64,000 bases of DNA from an uncultured Faecalibacterium sp. (GTDB lineage: Bacteria > Bacillota > Clostridia > Oscillospirales > Ruminococcaceae), in the NCBI GenBank assembly GCA_934513205.1, contig CAKSWU010000001.1, forward strand, positions 186,001 to 250,000. The letters run 5' to 3'. Positions 14,933-22,269 of this stretch are shown in pieces. The notes under the pieces are model-generated. The model searched no databases. It was not told where the DNA came from and saw only the letters and a list, made by a program, of their open reading frames with translations. Made by a program: the position numbers and the translations under genes. How positions within the stretch are numbered: the stretch's first letter is position 1; every line of letters starts with the position of its first letter.

Positions 14933-16225
14933 TTACAGGTTATTGGCAAAGCTCTGCGCGGTGCAGAAAGCGATCTGCAGATTGTAGCCGCCGGTGTAGG
15001 CATCCACGTCCAGCACCTCGCCCGCAAAGTACAGCCCCAGCGCCTTTTTGCTCTGCATGGTCTTGGGGTCTACCTCCCGCACCGATACGCCGCCGCTGGT
15101 GATGACTGCGTGGGCAAGGTCGCCCCGGGCGTCAATGGGCACCTGCCAGTGCTTGACCAGCTGCACCAGCTCCCGCTTCTGCTCCCGAGTGATCTGGTTT
15201 GCCTTGGTGGCGGGGTCGATGCCCCAGCGCGCCACCATCACCGGCTGCATACTGGAGGGCAGCAGCTTGACCAGCGCGCCCTGCGCCGCGTGGTTTGCCA
15301 GCAGGGCAAAGTCCCGGGTGATGCGGTCGTACAGCTGCTCCTCGCTCAGGGCGGGCTTCAGGTCGATCTCCGCGATGTACCTGTGCTTTTTCATATCCCC
15401 CAGATGGCTGGACGCACTCAAAGTCAGCGGCCCGCTGATGCCAAAGTGGGTAAACAGCATCTCGCCCTGCTCGTCAAAGATGGCCTTGCCGTCCTCCAGC
15501 AGGGTCAGGGTGACGTTTTTCAGCGCCAGACCCATCATCTTTTTGCAGTCCGGGTCCCGGCTGACAAGGCTGACCAGACTGGGCACCGGCTCCACAAGGG
15601 TGTGCCCCGCCTGCTGCGCCAGCTTGTAACCATCGCCGGTGGAGCCGGTGGTTGGATAGCTCACGCCGCCGGTAGCCACCAGCACCGCGTCCGCCCGGTA
15701 TTCCCTGCCGGAAATGCCCCGCACACCCACGCAGCGCAGCGCCGGGCCCGCCTTTTTCTTTTTGGGGTGGCGCGGATTTTCCGGTGCCGCCGGGACAGGT
15801 TCTGCTTCGGGCACGATGTCTTCCAGCAGCAGCTTTTTTGCGCCGTCGTAGACGATATCGGCGTCCTGCGCATAGCGCAGCAGCGCCTGCCGGATCTCCT
15901 CGGCCTTGTCCGACACCGGGAACACCCGGCGTCCGCGCTCCACCTTCAGCTCCACGCCCAGACCTTCAAAAAGCTCCATGGTCTTTGCCGGGGGGAACGC
16001 CCCCAGCGAGGAATACAAAAAGCGCGGGTTCGTGCGCACATGGCGCAAAAACTCCTCTGCCGAGCAGTCATTGGTCACGTTGCAGCGCCCCTTGCCGGTG
16101 ACAAGGATCTTCTGCCCGGGCTTGTCAGTATGCTCCAGCACCGTCACCTGATGTCCCTGCCGCACAGCGGCACCCGCCGCCATCAGTCCGGCTGCCCCGG
16201 CTCCCACGATCAAAACCCTTGCCAT
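14933..16225 (-). CDS. HI0933/YhiN-type flavoprotein (NAD(P)/FAD-dependent oxidoreductase)
   Basis: 430 residues, family length. N-terminal Rossmann motif VLIVGAGAAGLMAAGAA (GxGxxG at 8-13), GKGRCNVTNDC near residue 46, and the closing GEVLDVDAYTGGYNLQIA with the FAD-contacting aspartate. The family has structures but no settled reaction. It is often found beside cmk in Clostridia, as here. A 16-residue Lys/Pro-rich insert (AAPENPRHPKKKKAG) at ~155-170 looks like a surface loop. Confidence 0.9.
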   Translation of the reverse strand: MARVLIVGAGAAGLMAAGAAVRQGHQVTVLEHTDKPGQKILVTGKGRCNVTNDCSAEEFLRHVRTNPRFLYSSLGAFPPAKTMELFEGLGVELKVERGRRVFPVSDKAEEIRQALLRYAQDADIVYDGAKKLLLEDIVPEAEPVPAAPENPRHPKKKKAGPALRCVGVRGISGREYRADAVLVATGGVSYPTTGSTGDGYKLAQQAGHTLVEPVPSLVSLVSRDPDCKKMMGLALKNVTLTLLEDGKAIFDEQGEMLFTHFGISGPLTLSASSHLGDMKKHRYIAEIDLKPALSEEQLYDRITRDFALLANHAAQGALVKLLPSSMQPVMVARWGIDPATKANQITREQKRELVQLVKHWQVPIDARGDLAHAVITSGGVSVREVDPKTMQSKKALGLYFAGEVLDVDAYTGGYNLQIAFCTAQSFANNL

Positions 16226-16262
16226 CTGTCATCCTCCCAAAATCGCCTGTTAAATCTATTGT

Positions 16263-16291
16263 ATCATACCAGAAACCCCGCGCAAAAGCAA
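16263..16291 (-). promoter_or_regulatory. Promoter of the flavoprotein-cmk-plsC-ispH/rpsA run
   Basis: Minus strand TTGCTT, 17-base spacer ending TGG, TATGAT; the TG makes it also an extended -10. Confidence 0.7.
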
Positions 16292-16331
16292 TGCAGCGCC
16301 GCAGGAAAAGCTTGGATTTTGCGTGCGCAGC

Positions 16332-16357
16332 AAAAAAGGAGCCGCTGCTGCAGCCCC
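16332..16357 (-). terminator. Terminator after the LytM peptidase gene
   Basis: Minus strand GGGGCTGC-AGCA-GCGGCTCC (wobble pairs) followed by TTTTTT, 13 bases after the stop. Confidence 0.75.
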
Positions 16358-16370
16358 TTTTATGGTTTGC

Positions 16371-17141
16371 TTATTCCGACAGCTTTGCCGGGTCGAGGTA
16401 AGCTTCACCCTGCTTTACCTCCACATGGATGTGGCTTTCCTCGGCGCACTCGCAGCCGACAGTGCCCACCGTGCCCAGCTTCTGCCCGGCGGCTACGGTC
16501 TCCCCCGCCTTTACGGCAGGGTCTGCCACGCCGCACAGCCGCCAGCTGCGCCCTTGTGCATCCTGCAGCACCACCACGGTGCCCCAGTTGCCCTCTGCCC
16601 CGGCAGACACCACCTTGCCCGCCACGGGTGCCGCCACCGCAGCGCCCTGCGTGCAGGCGTAGTCCACGCCGTTGTGGGTGCGCCAGTCGCCCAGCGTTTT
16701 GTTGTAGACCAGCTCGTCACCACTGAAGGCGTTTAAAATGCGGCCTTCCACCGGCTGCCCGGAGACAGGCGCTTCCGAACTGCTGGCAGCGGCAGAGGAC
16801 CCTTGCAGTTCGGAGGGTTCGCGCAGCGAACCAGCACCAGACTGCGCACCAGAGGATGCACCAGCCAAGCCGGAGCTGCTGTCCGTTTTGGGCACACCGC
16901 CCACACTGTTTGCCGCCTCGGTAAGATCCTGCCATGCTTCGCCCTCCCTGTTCGGTTCTGTGTCCATCCGGTCGGTCTGCCGCGTCGAAGATGCATCCGG
17001 CACCAGGCCGCCGTAGCTTTTTTCCAGTTCGTCCCGGACCGCACGCACCGCCCAGACTCCCGCTGCGCCTGCCGCCACAAGGCAGGCCAGAAGCGCCAGC
17101 GCAAATCCTCTGTCGCGCAAGAACTTTTTGATCTGCTCCAT
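16371..17141 (-). CDS. Membrane-anchored LytM/M23 endopeptidase (SpoIIQ-like)
   Basis: 256 residues from ATG 17141, the start with GGGAG 8 bases upstream. One N-terminal membrane helix (~11-33) faces a Ser/Ala/Gly-rich linker (~85-130) and a C-terminal M23 domain. Zinc ligands are all visible: His156 and Asp160 (HNGVD) and the HxH of HIHVEV (His237/His239). It should therefore be an active peptidoglycan endopeptidase, unlike Bacillus SpoIIQ, which has lost a ligand. The layout of TM, linker and LytM resembles SpoIIQ, but a vegetative cell-wall role is equally possible; no sporulation gene lies next to it. Confidence 0.85.
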   Translation of the reverse strand: MEQIKKFLRDRGFALALLACLVAAGAAGVWAVRAVRDELEKSYGGLVPDASSTRQTDRMDTEPNREGEAWQDLTEAANSVGGVPKTDSSSGLAGASSGAQSGAGSLREPSELQGSSAAASSSEAPVSGQPVEGRILNAFSGDELVYNKTLGDWRTHNGVDYACTQGAAVAAPVAGKVVSAGAEGNWGTVVVLQDAQGRSWRLCGVADPAVKAGETVAAGQKLGTVGTVGCECAEESHIHVEVKQGEAYLDPAKLSE

Positions 17142-17240
17142 TTTCTTCGCTCCCATCTGTCGTGTTTGTATCCTTAACAGCATCCAGCGTTAGTGTGGTG
17201 CACCAGAGGGCATTTTATACAGCGCCGCCTCCGGTTTTTA

Positions 17241-17269
17241 TTGCATTTTGCCCTTTGGTATGCTATACT
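17241..17269 (+). promoter_or_regulatory. Promoter of the cobalamin riboswitch-cbiK unit
   Basis: TTGCAT, 17-base spacer, TATACT preceded by TGC (extended -10). Predicted start near 17276, just before the aptamer. Confidence 0.85.
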
Positions 17270-17289
17270 TTTTGCGAACTGAACAGAAA

Positions 17290-17482
17290 ACAGCAGGTGC
17301 CTTCCGCTGCGGCTGCGGCAGGAAGGGTAAAAGGGAAGCGGGCGCACAATCCCGCACGATCTCGTCACTGTGATAAGGGAGTCCGCGTCAGGGTGCATTG
17401 CACCAGCCACTGAAGCACGTTCTTCGGGAAGGCGGCGCCGGGCGGCGATCTTTCAGTCAGGAAACCTGCCTGCTGTTGGTAC
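17290..17482 (+). promoter_or_regulatory. Cobalamin (adenosylcobalamin) riboswitch
   Basis: Conserved pieces occur in order: GGTGCC near 17296, AAAAGGGAAGCGGG, CAGCCACTG at 17403-17411, GGGAAGGC, and the B12 box AGTCAGGAAACCTGCC at 17455-17470. A complementary GGTACA...TGTACC pair and an intrinsic terminator follow before the cbiK start, so B12 should stop transcription. The 17142-17240 segment upstream shows no gene. Confidence 0.95.
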
Positions 17483-17539
17483 AGGGGCCCGTGCGGTCCC
17501 AGATCACGAGGAATTGGTTGTACCAAAAAGCCTGATGCA

Positions 17540-17587
17540 AAGGGTCTTTTTGTCATGCCATCCGCAGGACGAAAAGACCCTTTTTTC
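17540..17587 (+). terminator. Expression-platform terminator of the cobalamin riboswitch
   Basis: AAGGGTCTTTTTGTC...GACGAAAAGACCCTT hairpin followed by TTTT, 63 bases before the cbiK start. Confidence 0.9.
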
Positions 17588-17650
17588 GGCTCTCTTTCCT
17601 GTACCCTTCTGTTCAGCGCCGACTATTTTTTTCACAGGAAAGGAAAAAAC

Positions 17651-18883
17651 ATGAGAAAGATTCACACCAAAAAGCTGCTTGCTGCCGTCACGGCACTGGC
17701 CCTGTGCGCCGGTGTGCTCGCCGGCTGCGGCGGCGCAGCCTCCGGCACCGCTTCCAGCACGGCAGCCTCTGCCGCCGAAAGCCAGACCTCCGGTGCAGAC
17801 GCCGATGAAGCCGCCGCACAGAACGTGGCTGATCTGATTGACGCCATCTATGTGCAGCAGCGCACCGATGACACCGACGCCCAGTGCGAAGCCGCAAAGG
17901 CCGCATGGGACGCCCTGACCGATGCCCAGAAGGAGCTGGTAGAGGGCGAGAACGCCGACCCCGACTACTTCGGCCGCGACACCGGCGATGCTTCTCTGGA
18001 CGATGCCCGCAATGCCGACGACATTGGTGAAAATGAGCTGCTGGTGGTGTCCTTCGGCACCTCCTTCAACGACAGCCGCGTCAAGGACATCAAGGGCATC
18101 GAGGATGCTCTGCAGGCCGCCTACCCGGACTGGAGCGTGCGCCGCGCCTTCACCGCACAGATCATCATCAACCATGTGCAGGCCCGTGACGGCGAGAAGA
18201 TCGACAACATGCAGCAGGCTCTGGACCGCGCCGTGGCAAACGGCGTGAAAAATCTGGTGGTCCAGCCCACCCACCTGATGCACGGTGCTGAGTACGACGA
18301 AATGATGGAGATGATCGACACCTACCGCGACAAGTTTGAATCTGTCGCTGTGGCTGAGCCCCTGCTGGGTGAGGTCGGCTCCGATGCCACCATCATCAAT
18401 CAGGACAAGGAGGACGTCGCCAAGGCTGTTACCGCTGCTGCCGTGAAGGAAGCCGGTTTTGACAGTCTGGATGCCGCTGCCGCCGAGAAGGTCGCCTTTG
18501 TCTTTATGGGCCATGGCACCTCCCACACCGCAAAGGTGAGCTACAGCCAGATGCAGACCACCATGCAGACTCTGGGCTATGACAATGTGTTCATCGGCAC
18601 CGTTGAAGGTGAGCCTGAAGAGACCGCCTGCGAGAACGTCATCGAGGCTGTCAAGGCTGCCGGTTATACCAAGGTGATCCTGCGCCCGCTGATGGTGGTG
18701 GCAGGCGACCATGCCAACAACGACATGGCCGGTTCGGATGATGATTCCTGGCTGAGCCAGTTCAACGCTTCCGGTGCATTTGAGTCGGTTGACTGCCAGA
18801 TTGCCGGTCTGGGTGAGATCGAGGATGTCCAGAAGCTGTACATTGCCCACACCGGGGCTGCGATCGACTCTCTGAAGGGCTGA
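17651..18883 (+). CDS. cbiK: Exported CbiK-like sirohydrochlorin cobaltochelatase (lipoprotein)
   Basis: 410 residues from ATG 17651 (AGGAAAGGA upstream). The N terminus is a lipoprotein signal, KKLLAAVTALALCAGVLAGC, with the acylated Cys26. A low-complexity and acidic spacer runs to ~125. The rest is class II chelatase of the CbiK type: ELLVVSFGTSFNDSR, QPTHLMHGAEYDEMM (His208/His211) and VFMGHGTSHTAKVSYSQMQ (His288), the residues expected to hold the metal. CbiK puts Co2+ into sirohydrochlorin, a cytoplasmic step, so an exported copy is odd; periplasmic CbiK is known in Desulfovibrio. Regulated by the upstream B12 riboswitch. Confidence 0.9.
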   Translation: MRKIHTKKLLAAVTALALCAGVLAGCGGAASGTASSTAASAAESQTSGADADEAAAQNVADLIDAIYVQQRTDDTDAQCEAAKAAWDALTDAQKELVEGENADPDYFGRDTGDASLDDARNADDIGENELLVVSFGTSFNDSRVKDIKGIEDALQAAYPDWSVRRAFTAQIIINHVQARDGEKIDNMQQALDRAVANGVKNLVVQPTHLMHGAEYDEMMEMIDTYRDKFESVAVAEPLLGEVGSDATIINQDKEDVAKAVTAAAVKEAGFDSLDAAAAEKVAFVFMGHGTSHTAKVSYSQMQTTMQTLGYDNVFIGTVEGEPEETACENVIEAVKAAGYTKVILRPLMVVAGDHANNDMAGSDDDSWLSQFNASGAFESVDCQIAGLGEIEDVQKLYIAHTGAAIDSLKG

Positions 18884-18891
18884 TCTTGCAA

Positions 18892-18950
18892 GGACCCTCT
18901 CCGTCTTGCTGCCGCATCTGCGGGATCCTGACCGGAGAGGGTTCTTTTTT
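18892..18950 (+). terminator. Terminator after cbiK
   Basis: 12-bp stem GGACCCTCTCCG / CGGAGAGGGTTC with a ~29-base loop, followed by TTTTTT. It separates the riboswitch-controlled cbiK transcript from the long operon downstream. Confidence 0.85.
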
Positions 18951-18961
18951 GCCGCAAACCA

Positions 18962-18970
18962 TGCTATAAT
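18962..18970 (+). promoter_or_regulatory. Extended -10 promoter of the cobalamin operon
   Basis: TG-C-TATAAT, perfect extended -10, 40 bases before the lipoprotein start. The -35 region overlaps the T tract of the cbiK terminator and is poor. If this drives the operon, the B12 riboswitch does not control it directly. Confidence 0.7.
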
Positions 18971-19010
18971 AAAAACCGATTTTATTCTTATATAATGTAG
19001 AGGTATTTCC

Positions 19011-19856
19011 ATGAAACGCGTTTTTTCCTGTCTTGCTGCCGCATCGCTTGCCCTGAGCCTGCTGGCGGGCTGCGGTGCTTCTTCCCCCGCAGTGTCCGCA
19101 TCTTCCGCATCTTCTGCTGCTTCCTCTCAGGCCGCTTCTGCCGCCGTGACCGCCGCACTGCCGGACGGCGTCTACACTGCCGAGTTCCAGACCGACAGCA
19201 GCATGTTCCACGCCAACGAAGCCTGTGACGGCAAGGGCACCCTGACCGTGGAGAACGGTCAGATGACCTTCCACGTCAGCCTTTCTTCCACCCACATCGT
19301 CAACCTGTATCCGGGCAAGGCCGCAGATGCCGCCGCGCATGAAAACGACTGGCTGCAGCCCACCACCGACACCGTCACCTACTCCGATGGCACCACCGAG
19401 GAGGTCTACGGCTTTGACATCCCGGTCACTGCACTGGACACCGATTTTGATCTGGCTCTGCTGGGTACCAAGGGCAAGTGGTACGACCATGTGGTCAGTG
19501 TGCGCAACGCCGCCGAAAAGTCTGCCGAAGTCCCGGCAGACGGCAGCTACACCTGTGCCGTGACCCTTGCCGGCGGCTCCGGCAAGGCCACCGTGGAAAG
19601 CCCTGCCGCACTGACCGTGGCAGAGGGCAAAATGACCGCCGTCATCCGGTGGAGCAGCCCCAACTACGACTACATGGTGGTAAACGGCGAAAAACTCCTG
19701 CCCATCAACACCGAGGGCAACTCCACCTTTGAGATCCCGGTCAGCGCACTGGACACCGCGCTGGACGTTACCGCCGACACCGTAGCCATGAGCACCCCCC
19801 ACGAGATCGAGTACACCCTGACCTTTGATTCCGCAAGTCTGAAGGCTAACGGTTGA
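19011..19856 (+). CDS. Two-repeat surface lipoprotein at the head of the corrinoid operon
   Basis: 281 residues. Lipobox LSLLAGC with Cys21, a Ser/Ala-rich spacer to ~48, then two repeats of a beta-rich domain. Repeat 1 spans about 50-160 (DGVYTAEFQTDSSMF...FDIPVTALDTDFDL) and repeat 2 about 172-280 (DGSYTCAVTLAGGSGKATVE...FEIPVSALDTALDV). Shared blocks are DG-Y-T, LTV-(A/E)-(E/N)G-M, and IPV-(T/S)ALDT. I do not have a firm family name. The position before a BtuF/BtuC-like pair suggests a surface receptor for a tetrapyrrole, corrinoid or metal complex (inference). Confidence 0.78.
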   Translation: MKRVFSCLAAASLALSLLAGCGASSPAVSASSASSAASSQAASAAVTAALPDGVYTAEFQTDSSMFHANEACDGKGTLTVENGQMTFHVSLSSTHIVNLYPGKAADAAAHENDWLQPTTDTVTYSDGTTEEVYGFDIPVTALDTDFDLALLGTKGKWYDHVVSVRNAAEKSAEVPADGSYTCAVTLAGGSGKATVESPAALTVAEGKMTAVIRWSSPNYDYMVVNGEKLLPINTEGNSTFEIPVSALDTALDVTADTVAMSTPHEIEYTLTFDSASLKANG

Positions 19857-20050
19857 GAATGCCCTCCGCTCACGCTCTGGGCATACTCAGCGGAAAATCA
19901 ATTTTTTACTTCGCGTTTGTCGCGGCCCCGACGCTTGTCGGGGCAAAGCCCTTCCATCTGCTATCGCAGACCGCTCGCCTGCTTGAAAGCCCCAGTGGGG
20001 CTTTCATTGCTGCGCAGCCGCAGGGCCGCTCCAAACGCCTTTTCACAAGA
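19857..20050 (+). repeat. Hairpin-rich intergenic block inside the cobalamin operon
   Basis: About 200 bases between two operon genes with no credible frame. They hold two perfect hairpins: GCCCCGACGCTTGTCGGGGC (19925-19944) and GAAAGCCCC-AGT-GGGGCTTTC (19985-20005). The base pattern resembles dispersed intergenic repeats. Neither hairpin has a T tract, so they are not clear terminators; they could stabilise or process the mRNA. Confidence 0.5.
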
Positions 20051-20082
20051 GGGGTCGGAACGGCAAACGTCCGACAATTTGA

Positions 20083-21222
20083 ATGAAGATCACGCGTAAC
20101 CAATTTCTGAAACTGATCCCTGCTGCGGCGCTGACACTGACCGGCTGCGGCGGAAAGAGCCAGCCCGCCAATACGAAAAGTCTTGTTTTCTCGCATCATT
20201 ACCCGCTGGACTACGCAAAGCAGTTCACGGCGGACTGCTATGAAGGGGGTTACACCCTGCTGACCATCTGCGACTCCGACACAAAGTTTCTGGTCACGCC
20301 GGAGGATGCTGCGGAGGTGGACAGCCTGCCCGATGATGTCACAGTGCTGCGGCAGCCGGTGGAAAACATCTATCTGGTCTCCACCTCCGCCATGGACCTG
20401 TTCCTGCATCTGGACGCGCTGGACCGCATCACCCTCTCCGGCACCCGCGCCGAAGGCTGGTATCTGCCGCAGGCACGGCAGGCCATGGAGGAGGGCCGCA
20501 TCGCCTACGCGGGCAAATACAGCGCCCCGGACTACGAGCAGATCCTTGCCGCAGGCTGCGGACTCTCGGTCCAGAACACCATGATCCTGCACACCCCGGA
20601 GGTGAAGGAGCAGCTGGAGCGGTTCGGCATCCCGGTGCTGGTGGAGCGTTCCAGCTACGAAAGTGACCCGCTGGCCCGCATGGAGTGGATCAAGCTCTAC
20701 GGCATCCTGCTGGGGCGGGAGGACACCGCACAGCAGGTGTTCGCCGCGCAGCAGCAGCGCATCGCACCGCTGCTGGCGCAGCCCTTCACCGGCAAAAGCT
20801 GTGCCTTTTTCTCCCTCACATCCAACAACCTTGCCACCGTGCGCAAGGGCAGCGACTATGTCGCCCGGATGATCGAGATGGCAGGGGGACAGTATGTGTT
20901 CTCGGACCTGACCGACAGCGGCAGCAGCCTTGCCACCATCAACCTGCCGCTGGAGGATTTCTACGCCGGAGCCAAAGACGCCGATGTGCTCATCTACAAC
21001 AGCACCATTGAGGGCACCATTGCCTCGGTGAGCCAGCTGACAGAAAAGTTCCCCCTGCTGTGCCAGTTCAAGGCGGTGCAGGACGGTCAGGTGTGGTGCA
21101 CCAGCCAGAGCCTGTTCCAGCAGAGCATGGAGCTGGCAGACCTGATCCTGGACATGCACCGGGTGTTCACCGAAGGCACCCCCGCCCCGGAGACCCTGAA
21201 TTTTCTCACCCATGTGGAGTAA
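20083..21222 (+). CDS. Corrinoid/iron-complex ABC transporter binding lipoprotein (BtuF/FecB-like)
   Basis: 379 residues. Lipobox AAALTLTGC with Cys22. Two alpha/beta lobes of the periplasmic-binding-protein class III type: SLVFSHHYPLDYAKQF at the start, LHLDALDRITLSGT in lobe 1, a long linking helix, ADVLIYNSTIEGT in lobe 2. It should deliver ligand to the permease 30 bases downstream. The ligand may be a corrinoid, heme or ferric/cobalt complex; context favours a corrinoid. Odd: there is almost no Shine-Dalgarno sequence before ATG 20083, and the leader is repeat-like DNA, so expression may be low. Confidence 0.86.
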   Translation: MKITRNQFLKLIPAAALTLTGCGGKSQPANTKSLVFSHHYPLDYAKQFTADCYEGGYTLLTICDSDTKFLVTPEDAAEVDSLPDDVTVLRQPVENIYLVSTSAMDLFLHLDALDRITLSGTRAEGWYLPQARQAMEEGRIAYAGKYSAPDYEQILAAGCGLSVQNTMILHTPEVKEQLERFGIPVLVERSSYESDPLARMEWIKLYGILLGREDTAQQVFAAQQQRIAPLLAQPFTGKSCAFFSLTSNNLATVRKGSDYVARMIEMAGGQYVFSDLTDSGSSLATINLPLEDFYAGAKDADVLIYNSTIEGTIASVSQLTEKFPLLCQFKAVQDGQVWCTSQSLFQQSMELADLILDMHRVFTEGTPAPETLNFLTHVE

Positions 21223-21252
21223 ACCGTCTTATTATTACAGAAAGGATCGTCC

Positions 21253-22269
21253 ATGACCCGTACCCGACGCCTTGCAGCCTCCTACGCCCTTCTTACGGCG
21301 GCGCTGACTGTGCTGTTTGCCCTGAATCTGTTCTGGGGCAGCGTGTCTCTTGCACCGGATGCCGTGCTGGCAGCACTGCTGGGCAGCGGCAGCGATGCCC
21401 TTGCCGGAAATATCATCCTGCAGCTGCGTCTGCCCCGCGCCGTCATGGCGGCGCTGCTGGGCGCGGCGCTGTCGGCGGCGGGCTATCTGCTGCAGACCTT
21501 CTTTGCCAACCCCATTGCCGGGCCTTTCGTCATGGGCATTTCCAGCGGGGCAAAGCTGGCGGTGGCCCTGACCATGGTGGTGTTTCTGGACCGGGGCATG
21601 CTGACCGGGTCTGTGACCCTGATCGCGGCGGCCTTTGCCGGAGCCATGGCCGCCATGGCCTTTGTGCTGGCGGTGTCCCGGCGGGTGCAGCGCATGAGCA
21701 TCCTTGTCATCTGCGGCGTGATGATCGGCTACATCTGCTCTGCCGTCACCGATATCGTGGTGGCCTTTGCGCAGGACTCCAACATCGTCAACCTGCACAA
21801 CTGGTCGCAGGGCAGTTTTTCCGGCATGACATGGGCCAATGTCCGGGCAGCAGCGCTGGTGGCCCTGCCGGTGCTGGCAGCCTCCTTTCTGCTGTCCAAG
21901 CCCATGGCGGCCTATCAGATGGGGGAAGAATACGCCCGCAGCGTAGGGGTGAACGTCAAGCCTTTTTCCGCTGTGCTGGTGCTGCTTTCCAGCCTTCTGG
22001 CGGCCTGCGTCACCGCCTTTGCGGGGCCCATCTCCTTTGTGGGCATCGCGGTGCCCCATCTGGTCAAGCAGCTTCTGGGCAGCGCAAAGCCGCTGCATGT
22101 GCTGCCGGGATGCTGTCTGGGCGGGGCGGCGTTCTGCCTGTTCTGCGACCTTCTGGCCCGCAGTCTGTTCGCCCCCACCGAGCTGTCCATCAGCTCGGTG
22201 ACGGCCGTATTCGGCGCGCCGGTGGTCATCTGGCTTCTGGTACGGCGCAGTCAGGAGGGTGCACGATGA
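21253..22269 (+). CDS. FecCD/BtuC-family ABC transporter permease
   Basis: 338 residues, about ten membrane helices. Family marks: LRLPRAVMAALLGAALSAAGYLLQTFFANPIAGP near 57-90 and the coupling-helix region GPISFVGIAVPHLVK near 258-272. Forms the channel of a type II importer with the binding lipoprotein upstream and the ATPase fused to CbiD downstream. AAAGGATCGTCC precedes the ATG. Overlaps the next gene by 4 bases (ATGA). Confidence 0.93.
   Translation: MTRTRRLAASYALLTAALTVLFALNLFWGSVSLAPDAVLAALLGSGSDALAGNIILQLRLPRAVMAALLGAALSAAGYLLQTFFANPIAGPFVMGISSGAKLAVALTMVVFLDRGMLTGSVTLIAAAFAGAMAAMAFVLAVSRRVQRMSILVICGVMIGYICSAVTDIVVAFAQDSNIVNLHNWSQGSFSGMTWANVRAAALVALPVLAASFLLSKPMAAYQMGEEYARSVGVNVKPFSAVLVLLSSLLAACVTAFAGPISFVGIAVPHLVKQLLGSAKPLHVLPGCCLGGAAFCLFCDLLARSLFAPTELSISSVTAVFGAPVVIWLLVRRSQEGAR

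Noticed and set aside
19857..20082. A coding gene or terminator between the lipoprotein and BtuF-like genes
   Set aside because: No frame with a start and RBS; hairpins lack T tracts.
20083..22269. Assigning the transporter specifically as btuFC for vitamin B12
   Set aside because: The FecCD/BtuC family also carries heme and ferric complexes; context favours corrinoid but the sequence does not prove it, so no gene symbol was given.
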